Part shown: piece by piece, positions 9,308 through 18,589 of the stretch
How the letters are laid out: each line of letters opens with the position of its first letter
Numbering within the stretch: the stretch's first letter is position 1
DNA from: Pseudomonadota bacterium
Lineage (GTDB): Bacteria > Pseudomonadota > Alphaproteobacteria > Sneathiellales > Sneathiellaceae
Assembly (NCBI GenBank): GCA_024743055.1
Contig: JANSXH010000003.1
Span: 1 to 64,000 of the forward strand
DNA: 64,000 nt
Direction of reading: 5' to 3'
Position numbers and translations under genes: made by a program
The notes under the pieces: model-generated
Told to the model about the DNA's origin: nothing
Database searches by the model: none
The model's input: only the letters and a program-made list of their open reading frames with translations

Positions 9308-9940
9308 TCAATAATCACTCTCATACAAGAATTTTCTAACCTGCTCAAAGTGGGTATTAAGATTGATACACTTTATGTCAGTGATTTTTATGGTTGAAAG
9401 ACCATCGTCTTCGCCATACTGATTTATAATTTGGATACTCGCTGTCTCGGCGTCCATTTTTTCGACAATACCAACCAATGAGGCTTCTGCATCCATTCCC
9501 CAAATTGAGATGACGACAGCTTCTTCAAGAGACTGGGTTAGAGTATCCAGAATAAGGTTTGTCGAAGAAGCTGATTTGGGCACGATTTCTTTAAAAAAAG
9601 CTCCCTGACTTTTTGCCAAGAACTCGATCTTTCTCTCATATTTTCCGGCAGCCTCAATCTTGGCAATTTCAGAAAGCTGAAGAACTTCGAACCCAAAGGG
9701 AGCTCCATATCTTGAAATCGCACTCAGTCGAAAATGGGTGTCAGTGAGGCAATCAACATATCCCACAGAAAATTGGTCCCAGTCATCGGTATCCATATGG
9801 ACGGAAACAAGAGTGTTTCTTGTTTTTGCTTCTTTCAACAATTTTTTATATGACATCAGCGTTGGCTTCCAAAAATGCTCGATTCCTGCCCGGTGGCTCT
9901 TGATACAGAAAATCATTTCTGAAGCCTCCAAACAATTCAT
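9308..9940 (-). CDS. Hypothetical protein with two tandem barrel-like repeats
   Basis: A 210-residue cytoplasmic-looking protein of unknown function. It contains two copies of one unit. Copy one (about residues 42-107) has VSVHMDTDDWDQFSVGYVD, then SRYGAPFGFEVLQLSEIAKI and ERKIEFL. Copy two (about 140-205) has VVISIWG, ASLVGIVEKMD, NQYGEDDGLSTIKITDIKCI and VRKFLYE. Each unit looks like a small five-strand barrel (V-hydrophobic strand, VG turn, YG..G hairpin, I-x-x-I strand). ATG 9856 (MSYKKLLKEAK), with a GGAAG upstream, is a possible shorter start that would still keep both repeats. Confidence 0.65.
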   Translation of the reverse strand: MNCLEASEMIFCIKSHRAGIEHFWKPTLMSYKKLLKEAKTRNTLVSVHMDTDDWDQFSVGYVDCLTDTHFRLSAISRYGAPFGFEVLQLSEIAKIEAAGKYERKIEFLAKSQGAFFKEIVPKSASSTNLILDTLTQSLEEAVVISIWGMDAEASLVGIVEKMDAETASIQIINQYGEDDGLSTIKITDIKCINLNTHFEQVRKFLYESDY

Positions 9941-10000
9941 GATAGATTAATTTATCAGATATAATATTGAGGAAAGATTAAGAAGTTAGAAACATCAATC

Positions 10001-12961
10001 TCAGCTTTTTGAATTTCCCTCTTCTTCCTCAATCCGGGTCAGGGCTTTTTCAAGGAGGGCTTTGGCTTTTAGGCGGCCAGCGTCTGACATGTCTTTTAGG
10101 TTGATATCCAGTTTGACGTTCTGGAATTCTTCGCGAATGACGGTGTGATCATCGCCTTCCTGGTCGCGCTCGCTCAAGACCTCATAGGTGACGATAGGGA
10201 ACTTGATGCCTTTGACGGTTGTCTCGTTCTCGTTGCCGCAGAGAATCTCGTTTTTTACATTGGCATAGGTTTCATGGGAGATCCGGATCTCCCCGGTTTC
10301 AGCGGTTGATTCCAGACGGGAGGCCACATTGACGCCTTTGCCGATGACCGTATAGTCCATGCGCTCACTGCTGCCGAAGTTTCCGACGGTACAAAAGCCG
10401 GTGTTGATGCCCATACGGCACTGCATCGGCTTCTCAATACCGGTTTCAAACCATTCCTCGTTCAGTTCCTTCAGCCGCTTTTTCATGGCAAGAGCCATGC
10501 GGACACAGGCAAGGGCATCCTCTTTGACCCCGCGGCTTTCCGGATCACCGAAGAAAATCACAATCGCATCGCCGACGAACTTATCAATGGTAGCGCCATG
10601 GGCAAGCGCAATGTCCGACATTTCGGTCAGATACTGATTGAGAATACGGGTCAGGTCTTCTGATTCAATGCGATCGGTAATTTCTGTGAAGCCAACGATG
10701 TCCGAGAAGAACACCGTCAGTTTCTTGCGGCGACTAGCAATGTCTCCTTGGTTTCGCCCTTCAAAGATAGAGGCATATACTTGCGGAGAGAGGTATTTTG
10801 CCAACTGGTTTGACAGCCGTTCCAAGGCCTGAGACTGCTCCGCAATGGCTTCTTCCTGCTTTTTGATTTTGGTGATATCCGAATATACGGCGACAGTACT
10901 GCCATCTTCGGTTTTGCGCTCATTGACCAATATCCACTGACCGCTTGTCCGTCTCTGAACATAGGAGCTTGAACCCTGGCGATGATTATCGAGCATTTCA
11001 GCCAGCCACTCGTCCTCACGGCCGATGGCATCTTCAACCACATTCCGCTCAAGGGCGTCCTGGAGGATTTCTTTAAACGACCGACCGATTTGGCTTTCCG
11101 TACTCTCATCAGGGAAAAAAAGTTGTCGATACACACTGTTACAGACCGCAAGCCGGTCCTCCGCATCATAAAAGGAGAACCCTTCAGAAATACTCTCAAT
11201 GGCGCTCGATAGTCGGCGACGGCCCTCCTCAATTTCCCTGTGGTTTGATTCCTGTATTTCGATAGCCGTATCACGGAAAACAGCGAGTGCATCGGCCATA
11301 TGGCCGACCTCGTCATTGCGCTCCCGACCGGGAATGGTCACTTTTGTATCTCCAGCCGCAAGGCGGGTCATGGCGTCTGTAATATGTTCAAGGGGGCGAA
11401 TAATCAGCGGTCTGACAAAACCAAACATAACGAAAAGTGCCGTGATCAAACTGGCAAATCCGACGACCAACAGTAGATATTTACTCGTTTCCACTACCTT
11501 CTGAGAATTCTCCGCTGCAGCGGCACTGCGTTTCTTGGCATCCAGCACCTGCTTTGCAACAACCGAGTTCAGACTAATTGCAATTTGCCGGCTTGTTCCG
11601 AGGGATTCGGTCGCTCGGCTTGTCGCTTCAAGTTCTGCTTCGCGGATGGCAAAGATGTTGTTGCCGATCGTACCAATACTCAAAAGCTGCAAGCTGACAT
11701 CGTGGAGATTGCTGTCTTTGGCGCTGCTCGCCAAATCTTCCAGCATATCGCGCATCCGATCCGATGAGGCTTCAAATCTTTCCTGATAAGGGCGAATACC
11801 AGCAGGACTGGAGACCGTGGCAACTTCACTAAGGATGCCTGCCACGAGATTGCCTTCCGCCCGTAAAGACAGCAATAAATGCAGTTCGTGGGCCCCAACG
11901 TCAATCAATCGGCTCATGGCTTCTGTCGAGGAAAGCGCTTCATTCCGTGTATTTTGATCCAACGAACGCATGACTTCCTCAAAAGAGGTGGAAAAGACGT
12001 TATGAAAATTCGCCGAGGTAGACTTGAGAATGCTGAATTCATTTTGCAGATCAGCCTCAAGCCGTTTTTGCATAAGTCCCTGCGATTTTAATGCCAGAGC
12101 CCGCCTGACAAAAATACTATCCGGCCCACGCCCCATCTCAAGCATCGCTTTACCAAGTGGTAGGAATGCCAATTGCCCGGCTTTTTCCTGAAGGCTTGCT
12201 AAGGATTTTTCAATTTCGGAAGCTTTCTCTTGGAACTCCGCCTCGAGCTCCTCAAGGGTTTGTTGACTGTCCGCAAACAGTGCCTCCGATAGTAAACTTT
12301 CTACTCTATCCAGCTCCGACTGGACTGACAGAAATTCCGCCATGCCGTCACTGGAAACAGACACCATCTTGTCGACAGAACTGGTTCCTTTGGCCGACAG
12401 TCTTTCACCCTCGATGACAAAGTTAAAAACTGCATCATCAATTGGCCCCTCCATCGCCAACAGAAACGCCTGATGCACCTTTGAAAGGTTTGCAGTGACT
12501 GCATTACGCTCTGATGTTTTGACCAGCTTTTCTTCAACATCCCGTTTGAGAAGGTTGAGACTGAGAAAGAGCTCCTTTTCAATCTCCTGAAGCCGAGCTG
12601 TTATTTCAGGGTCATTAAACACGCTACTGGATGTTTCAATCAACTCAGACAGTTCCACCGTACGAATAATCAGCTCCTCATCTGACTTCCGATGTTCCGT
12701 CAATGTAAGATCTGCCATCAGGTCGGGAGCAGAGGCGGCAATTTCCGCACTTGCTTCCGCCAATTCCAGCGCCGCTGACATTTCCGGTAGGCTTTCTTGA
12801 GTAATTCGATTGGTTGAGTCCGAGACTTGATCGAAGGAGTACCAGGCAATAAGCCCGGCAACGATGCTCATGCCGGCGAGAAAGCTTAAAGCCAAGAACA
12901 GCTTGCCGTTGATCTGAAGACCTAGCCCTGACCGGTTTTTTATCTCTCCCTCTTCTGTCAT
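10001..12961 (-). CDS. Membrane adenylate cyclase with large periplasmic sensor
   Basis: A 986-residue class III cyclase that should make cAMP in response to a periplasmic signal. A transmembrane helix at about 20-42 and a second at about 492-514 bracket a roughly 450-residue all-helical periplasmic sensor. Its N-terminal part (LPEMSAALELAEASAEIAAS) resembles TorS-type sensor domains. A HAMP linker (about 515-565), a PAS domain (about 580-690), a short coiled coil and the cyclase domain (about 745-925) follow. All six catalytic positions are visible: metal Asp754 (FFSD) and Asp798 (GDA), adenine-selecting Lys794 and Asp869 (MDYT), and transition-state Asn878 and Arg882. The Lys/Asp pair predicts ATP rather than GTP. 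Its start overlaps the stop of the binding-protein gene by 4 bases (ATGA), so the two are translationally coupled. Confidence 0.9.
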   Translation of the reverse strand: MTEEGEIKNRSGLGLQINGKLFLALSFLAGMSIVAGLIAWYSFDQVSDSTNRITQESLPEMSAALELAEASAEIAASAPDLMADLTLTEHRKSDEELIIRTVELSELIETSSSVFNDPEITARLQEIEKELFLSLNLLKRDVEEKLVKTSERNAVTANLSKVHQAFLLAMEGPIDDAVFNFVIEGERLSAKGTSSVDKMVSVSSDGMAEFLSVQSELDRVESLLSEALFADSQQTLEELEAEFQEKASEIEKSLASLQEKAGQLAFLPLGKAMLEMGRGPDSIFVRRALALKSQGLMQKRLEADLQNEFSILKSTSANFHNVFSTSFEEVMRSLDQNTRNEALSSTEAMSRLIDVGAHELHLLLSLRAEGNLVAGILSEVATVSSPAGIRPYQERFEASSDRMRDMLEDLASSAKDSNLHDVSLQLLSIGTIGNNIFAIREAELEATSRATESLGTSRQIAISLNSVVAKQVLDAKKRSAAAAENSQKVVETSKYLLLVVGFASLITALFVMFGFVRPLIIRPLEHITDAMTRLAAGDTKVTIPGRERNDEVGHMADALAVFRDTAIEIQESNHREIEEGRRRLSSAIESISEGFSFYDAEDRLAVCNSVYRQLFFPDESTESQIGRSFKEILQDALERNVVEDAIGREDEWLAEMLDNHRQGSSSYVQRRTSGQWILVNERKTEDGSTVAVYSDITKIKKQEEAIAEQSQALERLSNQLAKYLSPQVYASIFEGRNQGDIASRRKKLTVFFSDIVGFTEITDRIESEDLTRILNQYLTEMSDIALAHGATIDKFVGDAIVIFFGDPESRGVKEDALACVRMALAMKKRLKELNEEWFETGIEKPMQCRMGINTGFCTVGNFGSSERMDYTVIGKGVNVASRLESTAETGEIRISHETYANVKNEILCGNENETTVKGIKFPIVTYEVLSERDQEGDDHTVIREEFQNVKLDINLKDMSDAGRLKAKALLEKALTRIEEEEGNSKS

Positions 12962-14142
12962 TTTGGCAACCGGTCTATGGGCCTAAACCGACCATCTGGC
13001 AAAATTTCGGTTAAAAAAACCCGATCAAGGCCCTGGTTATCATTGCCCCCGAAAGCTAGTTTTAACCCTCCCAGGTCAAAGGTTTTGGTTCGATCAATCT
13101 GACTAATAAAGGCTGTTCGCGTTGGCGTGTCGCCGAGTTCCTTGAGCACTTCGACAACAAAACGTCCGGCAATATAGCCTTCCAGAGAAACAAATCCGAT
13201 TTCCGCTGCTGGATCAAATTCCTTCATTGCCTTTTGATAGTCGCTGACAATTGGTAGGCTGTTATCTTCAGGAAAAGGAACTACCTGGGTGACAAAGACG
13301 CCCTGTCCCTGTCCACCTAGCTCCCTTGAAAGTGCTTTGCTGCCGACAAAGGAGATATTTAGAAAGATCACTTCCATCCCAAGGCTGCGGGCAAGCCGAA
13401 TGAATTCAGCGCTGGCACGATAGGCACCGATCATCGCGACGGCCTCCGGCTTACCCTCTCGAATGGAGAGAAGGGCCCTCTTCACCGCCGCGGTGTTGCG
13501 CATATATTTGCCCTCAGCAACAATTTCCAGATTACGTTTCTTAAGGGCATTTTCGACACCCTTAAGACCCGCGCGACCAAAGGAGTCGTCCTGATAGAAA
13601 ACAGCAACTCGGGAAAGACCGAGATCTTTTGTCAGGCGCTCGATCCAGGCCTCTGTTTCTTGCTCGTAAGAGGCCCGAATGTTGACGACGTTATGAAAGT
13701 CTGTGTTTCTCAAAAATGAGGCGCCCGTAAAGGGACCGATAAACGGAACGTTTTTTTCTGTAGAGATCGGCTGAATGACCTTGGCCGTCGGCGTGCCGAC
13801 GCCACCTATCAGCGCAAACACGTCATCTATCTCAATGAGCTTATTGGCGTTCTCAATAGCTTTGCTTGGATTATAACCATCGTCATAGGAGGTAAGGGTA
13901 AGTCGTCGTCCATTAATACCGCCGGCCTGATTGATTTCCTGGAAGGCCGCCAAAATACCATTGCGCATGCTTTGACCAAGCTCTGAGGCCGGGCCTTCAA
14001 ACGCGGCTGACTGGCCAAACCGGATCTCATTGCCAAAAACTCCAGATTCTGCATGAAGGGTAGTAGCAAAAAGAGAGACAAAACTGACCGAAACCAAAGA
14101 AAAAATAATCTTTGGCAACCGAGTTACTGCAAATATTTCCAA
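12958..14142 (-). CDS. Periplasmic ligand-binding protein (Peripla_BP_6 family)
   Basis: A 394-residue exported protein: an N-terminal signal peptide (about 1-31, ending TTLHA) followed by a branched-chain amino-acid type bilobed receptor. GQSAAFEGPASELGQSMRNG and INQAGGINGRRL are typical of the first lobe. No ABC permease or ATPase gene is nearby. Instead, the stop overlaps the start of the sensor adenylate cyclase. The likely role is therefore to bind a ligand and present it to the cyclase sensor, as TorT does for TorS, rather than to feed a transporter. The ligand cannot be inferred. Confidence 0.88.
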   Translation of the reverse strand: MEIFAVTRLPKIIFSLVSVSFVSLFATTLHAESGVFGNEIRFGQSAAFEGPASELGQSMRNGILAAFQEINQAGGINGRRLTLTSYDDGYNPSKAIENANKLIEIDDVFALIGGVGTPTAKVIQPISTEKNVPFIGPFTGASFLRNTDFHNVVNIRASYEQETEAWIERLTKDLGLSRVAVFYQDDSFGRAGLKGVENALKKRNLEIVAEGKYMRNTAAVKRALLSIREGKPEAVAMIGAYRASAEFIRLARSLGMEVIFLNISFVGSKALSRELGGQGQGVFVTQVVPFPEDNSLPIVSDYQKAMKEFDPAAEIGFVSLEGYIAGRFVVEVLKELGDTPTRTAFISQIDRTKTFDLGGLKLAFGGNDNQGLDRVFLTEILPDGRFRPIDRLPK

Positions 14143-14232
14143 GCTGGTACGTTCCTTTAGTCGACAAGCTTATTCTACAATTATACTAAAATTTGTGTGA
14201 TATCCCAGCTTTTCAACAAATATCGGTTTTTT

Positions 14233-15825
14233 TCAAGGTTTAAGCGAAAAGCCTTCATAGCCCTTTTCCACAACCTGCTCGCAAACTTCCAGATATCTCT
14301 GAAATCCAAGATAAGGCATGAAGACCCGAGGCTTTCCGGGAATATTTGCTCCCAGATACCAGGAATTGCAGGTGGGAAATAGTGAATTCCCGGCAATTTC
14401 GTTTGTGTGACGAACCCAGTTTTCCTCAGCTTTATCAACAGCTTCAATCTCCCGGGATTCGGAATTTCTCATATATATAAGACAGTCTGCAATCCATTCC
14501 ACATGATGTTCAATTGCCGGCATCATGTTGGCCAGAACAGAGGGGCTACCAGGTCCGGTCACAATAAACATGTTGGGAAAACCAAAAATGGCAAGTCCGA
14601 GATAGGTCTTGGCGCCTTCCGCCCATTTTTCCTTGAGGCTTCGGCCCCCGCGACCCCGAATATCGATTTTTGAGAGAGCGCCGGTCATCGCATCAAAGCC
14701 GGTCGCAAATACCAGCGCGTCCAGCTTAATCTCCTCACCGCCTTGTCGAATGCCGTCCTCGGTCAGCTCCTCAATCGGTGTGTCCCGAACATTGCGGAGG
14801 GTAACATTACTTCGATTGTAGGTCTGATAATAATTGGTATCGACACACATCCGCTTGCAGCCGATCACTGTATCTGGTGATAGTTTTTCAGCAAGCTCAG
14901 GATCCTCAACCACCTTCCTGATTTTCCGCCGGACGAACTCAGCGGCGGTATCATTGGCAGTCTTATCAATCAGCAGGTCATTAAACGCCCCGAGAAAAGT
15001 CAACCCGCCACGGGTCCAGCGCGCCTCATAAGTCATCTCTCGCTCTTGTCCGTCGCAGTCCATTGCGTTGGCATCATTGACAGAGAGTAGAAATCCGGAT
15101 CGCGATTTCTTCGCTTCAGCTCGATAGTGAGCGTAATTTTCTTTGCGGTCCCTCACATAATCCGGATCATAAGGTCCGTTGTAGGCAGGGATGGCATAGC
15201 TGGGAGTGCGCTGAAATACATAGAGATGATCCGCTTGTTCTGCAATCAGAGGAATGGACTGCACCCCGGAAGAACCTGTTCCGATAATACCAACCCTCTT
15301 TCCTGTAAAGTCCGGCTCCTCATGTGGCCAGTTGCCGGTGTGATATGTTGGCTTTTTATAATTATCAAGCCCCGGTATCTTTGGTATGTTCATGGAAGAC
15401 AGGCAGCCAGTCGCCATCACGCAATAACTTGACCGAATGACAGCACCTTCCGTCGTCCTGACAGTCCAAGCATTCTCATCCTCGTCATAGGTAGTGCTTT
15501 TGATCTGAGTATTGAGTTGAATGTCTTTGCGCAAATCAAACCTGTCAGCCACATGATTGACATAGGTCAGGATTTCGCCTTGGGTCGCATATTTCTCGGA
15601 CCATTCCCATTCCTGCTGAAGTTCCTCAGAAAACTGATAGGAATATTCAAGGCTTTCAACATCGCATCTGGCGCCGGGATAACGGTTCCAAAACCAGGTC
15701 CCGCCAATATCACTTCCGGCTTCATACACTCTGACACTAAAGCCGTTGCTTCGTAATTTGTGGAGCATGTAGAGACCGGCAAAACCGGCGCCGACGACGA
15801 CGACATCATAATCTGTTTGAGCCAT
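14233..15825 (-). CDS. Flavin monooxygenase, Baeyer-Villiger type
   Basis: A 530-residue FAD- and NADPH-dependent monooxygenase of the cyclohexanone monooxygenase group. The FAD loop is GAGFAGLYMLHKL. The GTWFWNRYPGARCDVES block is characteristic of Baeyer-Villiger enzymes. The fingerprint region reads IPGLDNYKKPTYHTGNWPHE, with isoleucine in place of the usual phenylalanine. The NADPH loop is GTGSSGVQ. Family members insert oxygen next to ketone carbonyls; the substrate here is unknown. It is divergent from gpsA across 160 bases and co-oriented with the binding-protein gene downstream (90-base gap). Confidence 0.88.
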   Translation of the reverse strand: MAQTDYDVVVVGAGFAGLYMLHKLRSNGFSVRVYEAGSDIGGTWFWNRYPGARCDVESLEYSYQFSEELQQEWEWSEKYATQGEILTYVNHVADRFDLRKDIQLNTQIKSTTYDEDENAWTVRTTEGAVIRSSYCVMATGCLSSMNIPKIPGLDNYKKPTYHTGNWPHEEPDFTGKRVGIIGTGSSGVQSIPLIAEQADHLYVFQRTPSYAIPAYNGPYDPDYVRDRKENYAHYRAEAKKSRSGFLLSVNDANAMDCDGQEREMTYEARWTRGGLTFLGAFNDLLIDKTANDTAAEFVRRKIRKVVEDPELAEKLSPDTVIGCKRMCVDTNYYQTYNRSNVTLRNVRDTPIEELTEDGIRQGGEEIKLDALVFATGFDAMTGALSKIDIRGRGGRSLKEKWAEGAKTYLGLAIFGFPNMFIVTGPGSPSVLANMMPAIEHHVEWIADCLIYMRNSESREIEAVDKAEENWVRHTNEIAGNSLFPTCNSWYLGANIPGKPRVFMPYLGFQRYLEVCEQVVEKGYEGFSLKP

Positions 15826-15985
15826 GGAATGAGCTGTCCTTGGTTTTTTTTATTTTTTCGAACTTTTCTTGATCCGGCATTTTATCACAGTCCGTCCACA
15901 CTGCGAAGACCAACTGTAATCTCTGCTTTGGGCTGATCGGAGTTCATGCTAATCAGACACTGTTTAACCACACCGTAAAGGGAAG

Positions 15986-16996
15986 ATGGGCGGCATGCCA
16001 CAGCTGAATGTTATAGGAGCGGGAGCCTGGGGAACGGCGCTGGCGATAACTGCAAGGAAATCTGGAAATGAGGTTCATCTCTGGACCCGCAACCAGGAGC
16101 ATGCTGATGCACTGAACGGAGAAGGGACGAATAGTCGTTATCTTGCCAATATCCAACTGCCGGAAGGCCTGATTGCGACTTCGGATATTAGTACAGCGGC
16201 ACGGGCTGAGATATTGATGATCGTCGTTCCGGCCCAGCATATGAGGGAAATTCTATACCGTCTGAAACCTGAGCTGGACGACCAAACAGCGCTCGTAATC
16301 TGTTCAAAAGGAATCGAGCAGGATAGAGGACGATTGATGAGCGAAGTCGTCGAAGAGGTGCTGCCTTCCTCACCCTACGCTATTCTGTCCGGCCCCAACT
16401 TTGCCCATGAAGTCGCGATTGGCCTGCCTGCCGCCGCAACTCTGGCCTGTCAGGACCCAGATATTGGTCGCAAACTCGTCGAAGCCATTGGACTACCGGC
16501 GTTTCGTCCCTATTACACCGATGATGTTGTCGGCGCCCAGATTGGTGGCGCTGTTAAAAACGTTCTCGCCATCGCCTGTGGCCTGGTTTCTGGTGGACGT
16601 CTCGGTGAAAATGCCCGGGCGGCCCTGATAACCCGTGGCATGGCCGAGATCTTGCGCCTCGGGGAAAAAATGGGTGCGCGGGCGGAAACCCTGATGGGTC
16701 TTTCCGGTCTAGGCGATCTGGTCCTGACCTGTAGTTCACAGACCTCTCGCAATTTTTCCCTTGGGGCGGCCTTGGGCCAAGGAGATATCTTGGGAGAGAT
16801 CCTACAGGAACGACATGTGGTAACGGAGGGTGTCTATACCGCCTCCGCTATCTGTGCCATGGCCGAAAAATACAATATAGAGATGCCGATCTGCTGCGCC
16901 GTCGATGAGATTCTAAACGGTGGGACGGCGGTGTCCAATGCCATTGAAGAGCTGCTGGCCCGTCCTTTCAGGGACGAGAAACTGGCAGGATTTTAG
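15986..16996 (+). CDS. gpsA: Glycerol-3-phosphate dehydrogenase [NAD(P)+]
   Basis: GpsA reduces dihydroxyacetone phosphate to sn-glycerol 3-phosphate for phospholipid synthesis. The 336-residue protein has the Rossmann loop NVIGAGAWGTALA, the family block ICSKGIE, and LSGPNFAHEVAIGLPAA. The catalytic lysine lies in IGGAVKNVLAIACG, and GLSGLGDLVLTCSS follows. ATG 15995 (MPQLNVIG) is an equally good start. YciI follows at 28 bases, an arrangement common in alphaproteobacteria. Confidence 0.96.
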   Translation: MGGMPQLNVIGAGAWGTALAITARKSGNEVHLWTRNQEHADALNGEGTNSRYLANIQLPEGLIATSDISTAARAEILMIVVPAQHMREILYRLKPELDDQTALVICSKGIEQDRGRLMSEVVEEVLPSSPYAILSGPNFAHEVAIGLPAAATLACQDPDIGRKLVEAIGLPAFRPYYTDDVVGAQIGGAVKNVLAIACGLVSGGRLGENARAALITRGMAEILRLGEKMGARAETLMGLSGLGDLVLTCSSQTSRNFSLGAALGQGDILGEILQERHVVTEGVYTASAICAMAEKYNIEMPICCAVDEILNGGTAVSNAIEELLARPFRDEKLAGF

Positions 16997-17024
16997 CCTC
17001 ACTCAACACTTAAAAGGATTACAA

Positions 17025-17312
17025 ATGCTTTTTATTGCCCATTGTACCGACAAGCCGGACCACGTTGAGGTGCGCATGAGTGCCCGCCCGGATCATGTTG
17101 CCTTCTTGCAAGCAAAAGGGGACGCCTTGAAGCTCGCCGGGCCAACGACAACGGCGGACGGAGAAACTCCAAATGGCAGCCTCATTCTGTTTGAAGATGA
17201 AGATCTTGCTGCGGCAGAAGCTTGGATAGCCGGAGACCCCTATGCAGCTGTCGATTTATTTGAGTCTGTCATCGTCAAACCCTGGAAGCATGCAATTGGA
17301 GGAGGTCTCTGA
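17025..17312 (+). CDS. YciI-like protein
   Basis: A 95-residue protein of the YciI (dimeric alpha-beta barrel) family. It has the typical opening MLFIAHCTDKPDH and the RPDHVAFLQ motif, whose Asp-His is conserved in the family, followed by SLILFEDEDLAAAEAWIAGDPY. I chose ATG 17025 because a clear AAAGGA site stands 8 bases before it; the reading frame is open further upstream but runs into gpsA. The biochemical role of this branch is not known. Confidence 0.9.
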   Translation: MLFIAHCTDKPDHVEVRMSARPDHVAFLQAKGDALKLAGPTTTADGETPNGSLILFEDEDLAAAEAWIAGDPYAAVDLFESVIVKPWKHAIGGGL

Positions 17313-17410
17313 CCTCTCAACTTGCTATTATCGAAGGTTCTGCCGGTCGTTGCCTTGATAAGTTTATTATGATTTAGTTGTCTCATAATAATAAACAAAA
17401 AGGTGACGTC

Positions 17411-18571
17411 ATGATTTTCAGCCAGGAGCATCTTGAGCTCAAGCGAACCATAAACCGGATTGTCGAAGAGCATATCAATCCCTATGTCGATGAATGGGAG
17501 AAGGACGATATTTTCCCAGCCCATCAGGTAATGAAGCTCCTTGCCGAGGCCGGGCTTCTCGGTATTGGTAAACCAGTTGAATATGGCGGGCTGGATCTCG
17601 ATTTCTCCTATGAAATGGTCTTCGCCGAATCCCTTGGTAGTATCCGCGCGAATGGTGTCTCCACCTCGATCGGTGTGCAGACAACTATGTGTACACCGGC
17701 GCTGACAACTTACGGATCGGAAGAGCTTAAGCAGGAATTTCTGGTGCCAACAATTGCCGGAGATCTGGTCGGCTGTATCGGCGTCAGTGAAGAATCGGCT
17801 GGCTCTGACGTCGCTAATACGCGAACCACGGCCCGTCGGGTGGGCGGGGACTACGTTATAAATGGGTCGAAGATGTGGATCACCAACGGTGTTCAGGGCG
17901 ATTGGATCTGCTTGCTCGCAAATACCTCGGAAGAGGGAGGGCCGCACCGCAATAAATCCCTGATCATCGTCCCGTTGAAGACCAAGGGCGTCTCCGTCAC
18001 TCGTAAACTTGATAAACTGGGCCTCCGCTGTTCAGATACGGCGCAGCTGTTTTTTGATGATGTCAAAGTCCCAGTTGGCAATCTGATTGGTGAGGAAAAT
18101 AAAGGCTTTACCTATCAGATGCGGCAATTCCAGGAAGAGCGATTGTTTGTTGCTGCCAGAGCTATCCGCGGAATGGAGATGGCCGTGGAAGACACAATCG
18201 AATATACGGGAGAACGCAAAGCCTTTGGCGGCGCTATCCTTGATAACCAGGTAGTCTATCACAAACTAGCCGAAATGCAGAGCGAGATTGAGGCGGCGCG
18301 GTCCCTGCTGTACCGGGCAACAGAGCAATATGTCGCTGGCGAAGATGTCACCAAGCTTGCCTCTATGACAAAGTTCATGATGGGAAAACTGGCAAACAAA
18401 ATACCCAGTGCCTGTCTGCAATATTGGGGAGGACAGGGCTTCATGTCGGAGAACTGGATCTCCCGTGCCTATCGGGATTTGCGGCTGACCGGTATTGGTG
18501 GTGGCGCCAACGAGATCATGTTAGAAATCGTTGCCAAGCAAATGGGAATTTATCCTGGCATGCGTAATTAG
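17411..18571 (+). CDS. Acyl-CoA dehydrogenase
   Basis: A 386-residue flavoenzyme that oxidises acyl-CoA to enoyl-CoA. The ACAD signature SEESAGSDVANTRTTARRVG and the FAD-contact block MWITNG are present. The residue where medium-chain enzymes keep their catalytic Glu (near GGGANEIM) is glycine. Instead, Glu256 in RGMEMAVED aligns with the catalytic Glu of long-chain and isovaleryl-CoA dehydrogenases. This alignment is by eye. ATG 17411 with AAGGTG 6-8 bases upstream is the likely start; a TTG at 17378 would add 11 residues. Confidence 0.92.
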   Translation: MIFSQEHLELKRTINRIVEEHINPYVDEWEKDDIFPAHQVMKLLAEAGLLGIGKPVEYGGLDLDFSYEMVFAESLGSIRANGVSTSIGVQTTMCTPALTTYGSEELKQEFLVPTIAGDLVGCIGVSEESAGSDVANTRTTARRVGGDYVINGSKMWITNGVQGDWICLLANTSEEGGPHRNKSLIIVPLKTKGVSVTRKLDKLGLRCSDTAQLFFDDVKVPVGNLIGEENKGFTYQMRQFQEERLFVAARAIRGMEMAVEDTIEYTGERKAFGGAILDNQVVYHKLAEMQSEIEAARSLLYRATEQYVAGEDVTKLASMTKFMMGKLANKIPSACLQYWGGQGFMSENWISRAYRDLRLTGIGGGANEIMLEIVAKQMGIYPGMRN

Positions 18572-18589
18572 CAAAAATGGGGGTTACGG

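Noticed and set aside
17240..17947. 235-residue minus-strand open frame
   Set aside because: It is antisense to the acyl-CoA dehydrogenase and YciI genes, with no motif or ribosome site.
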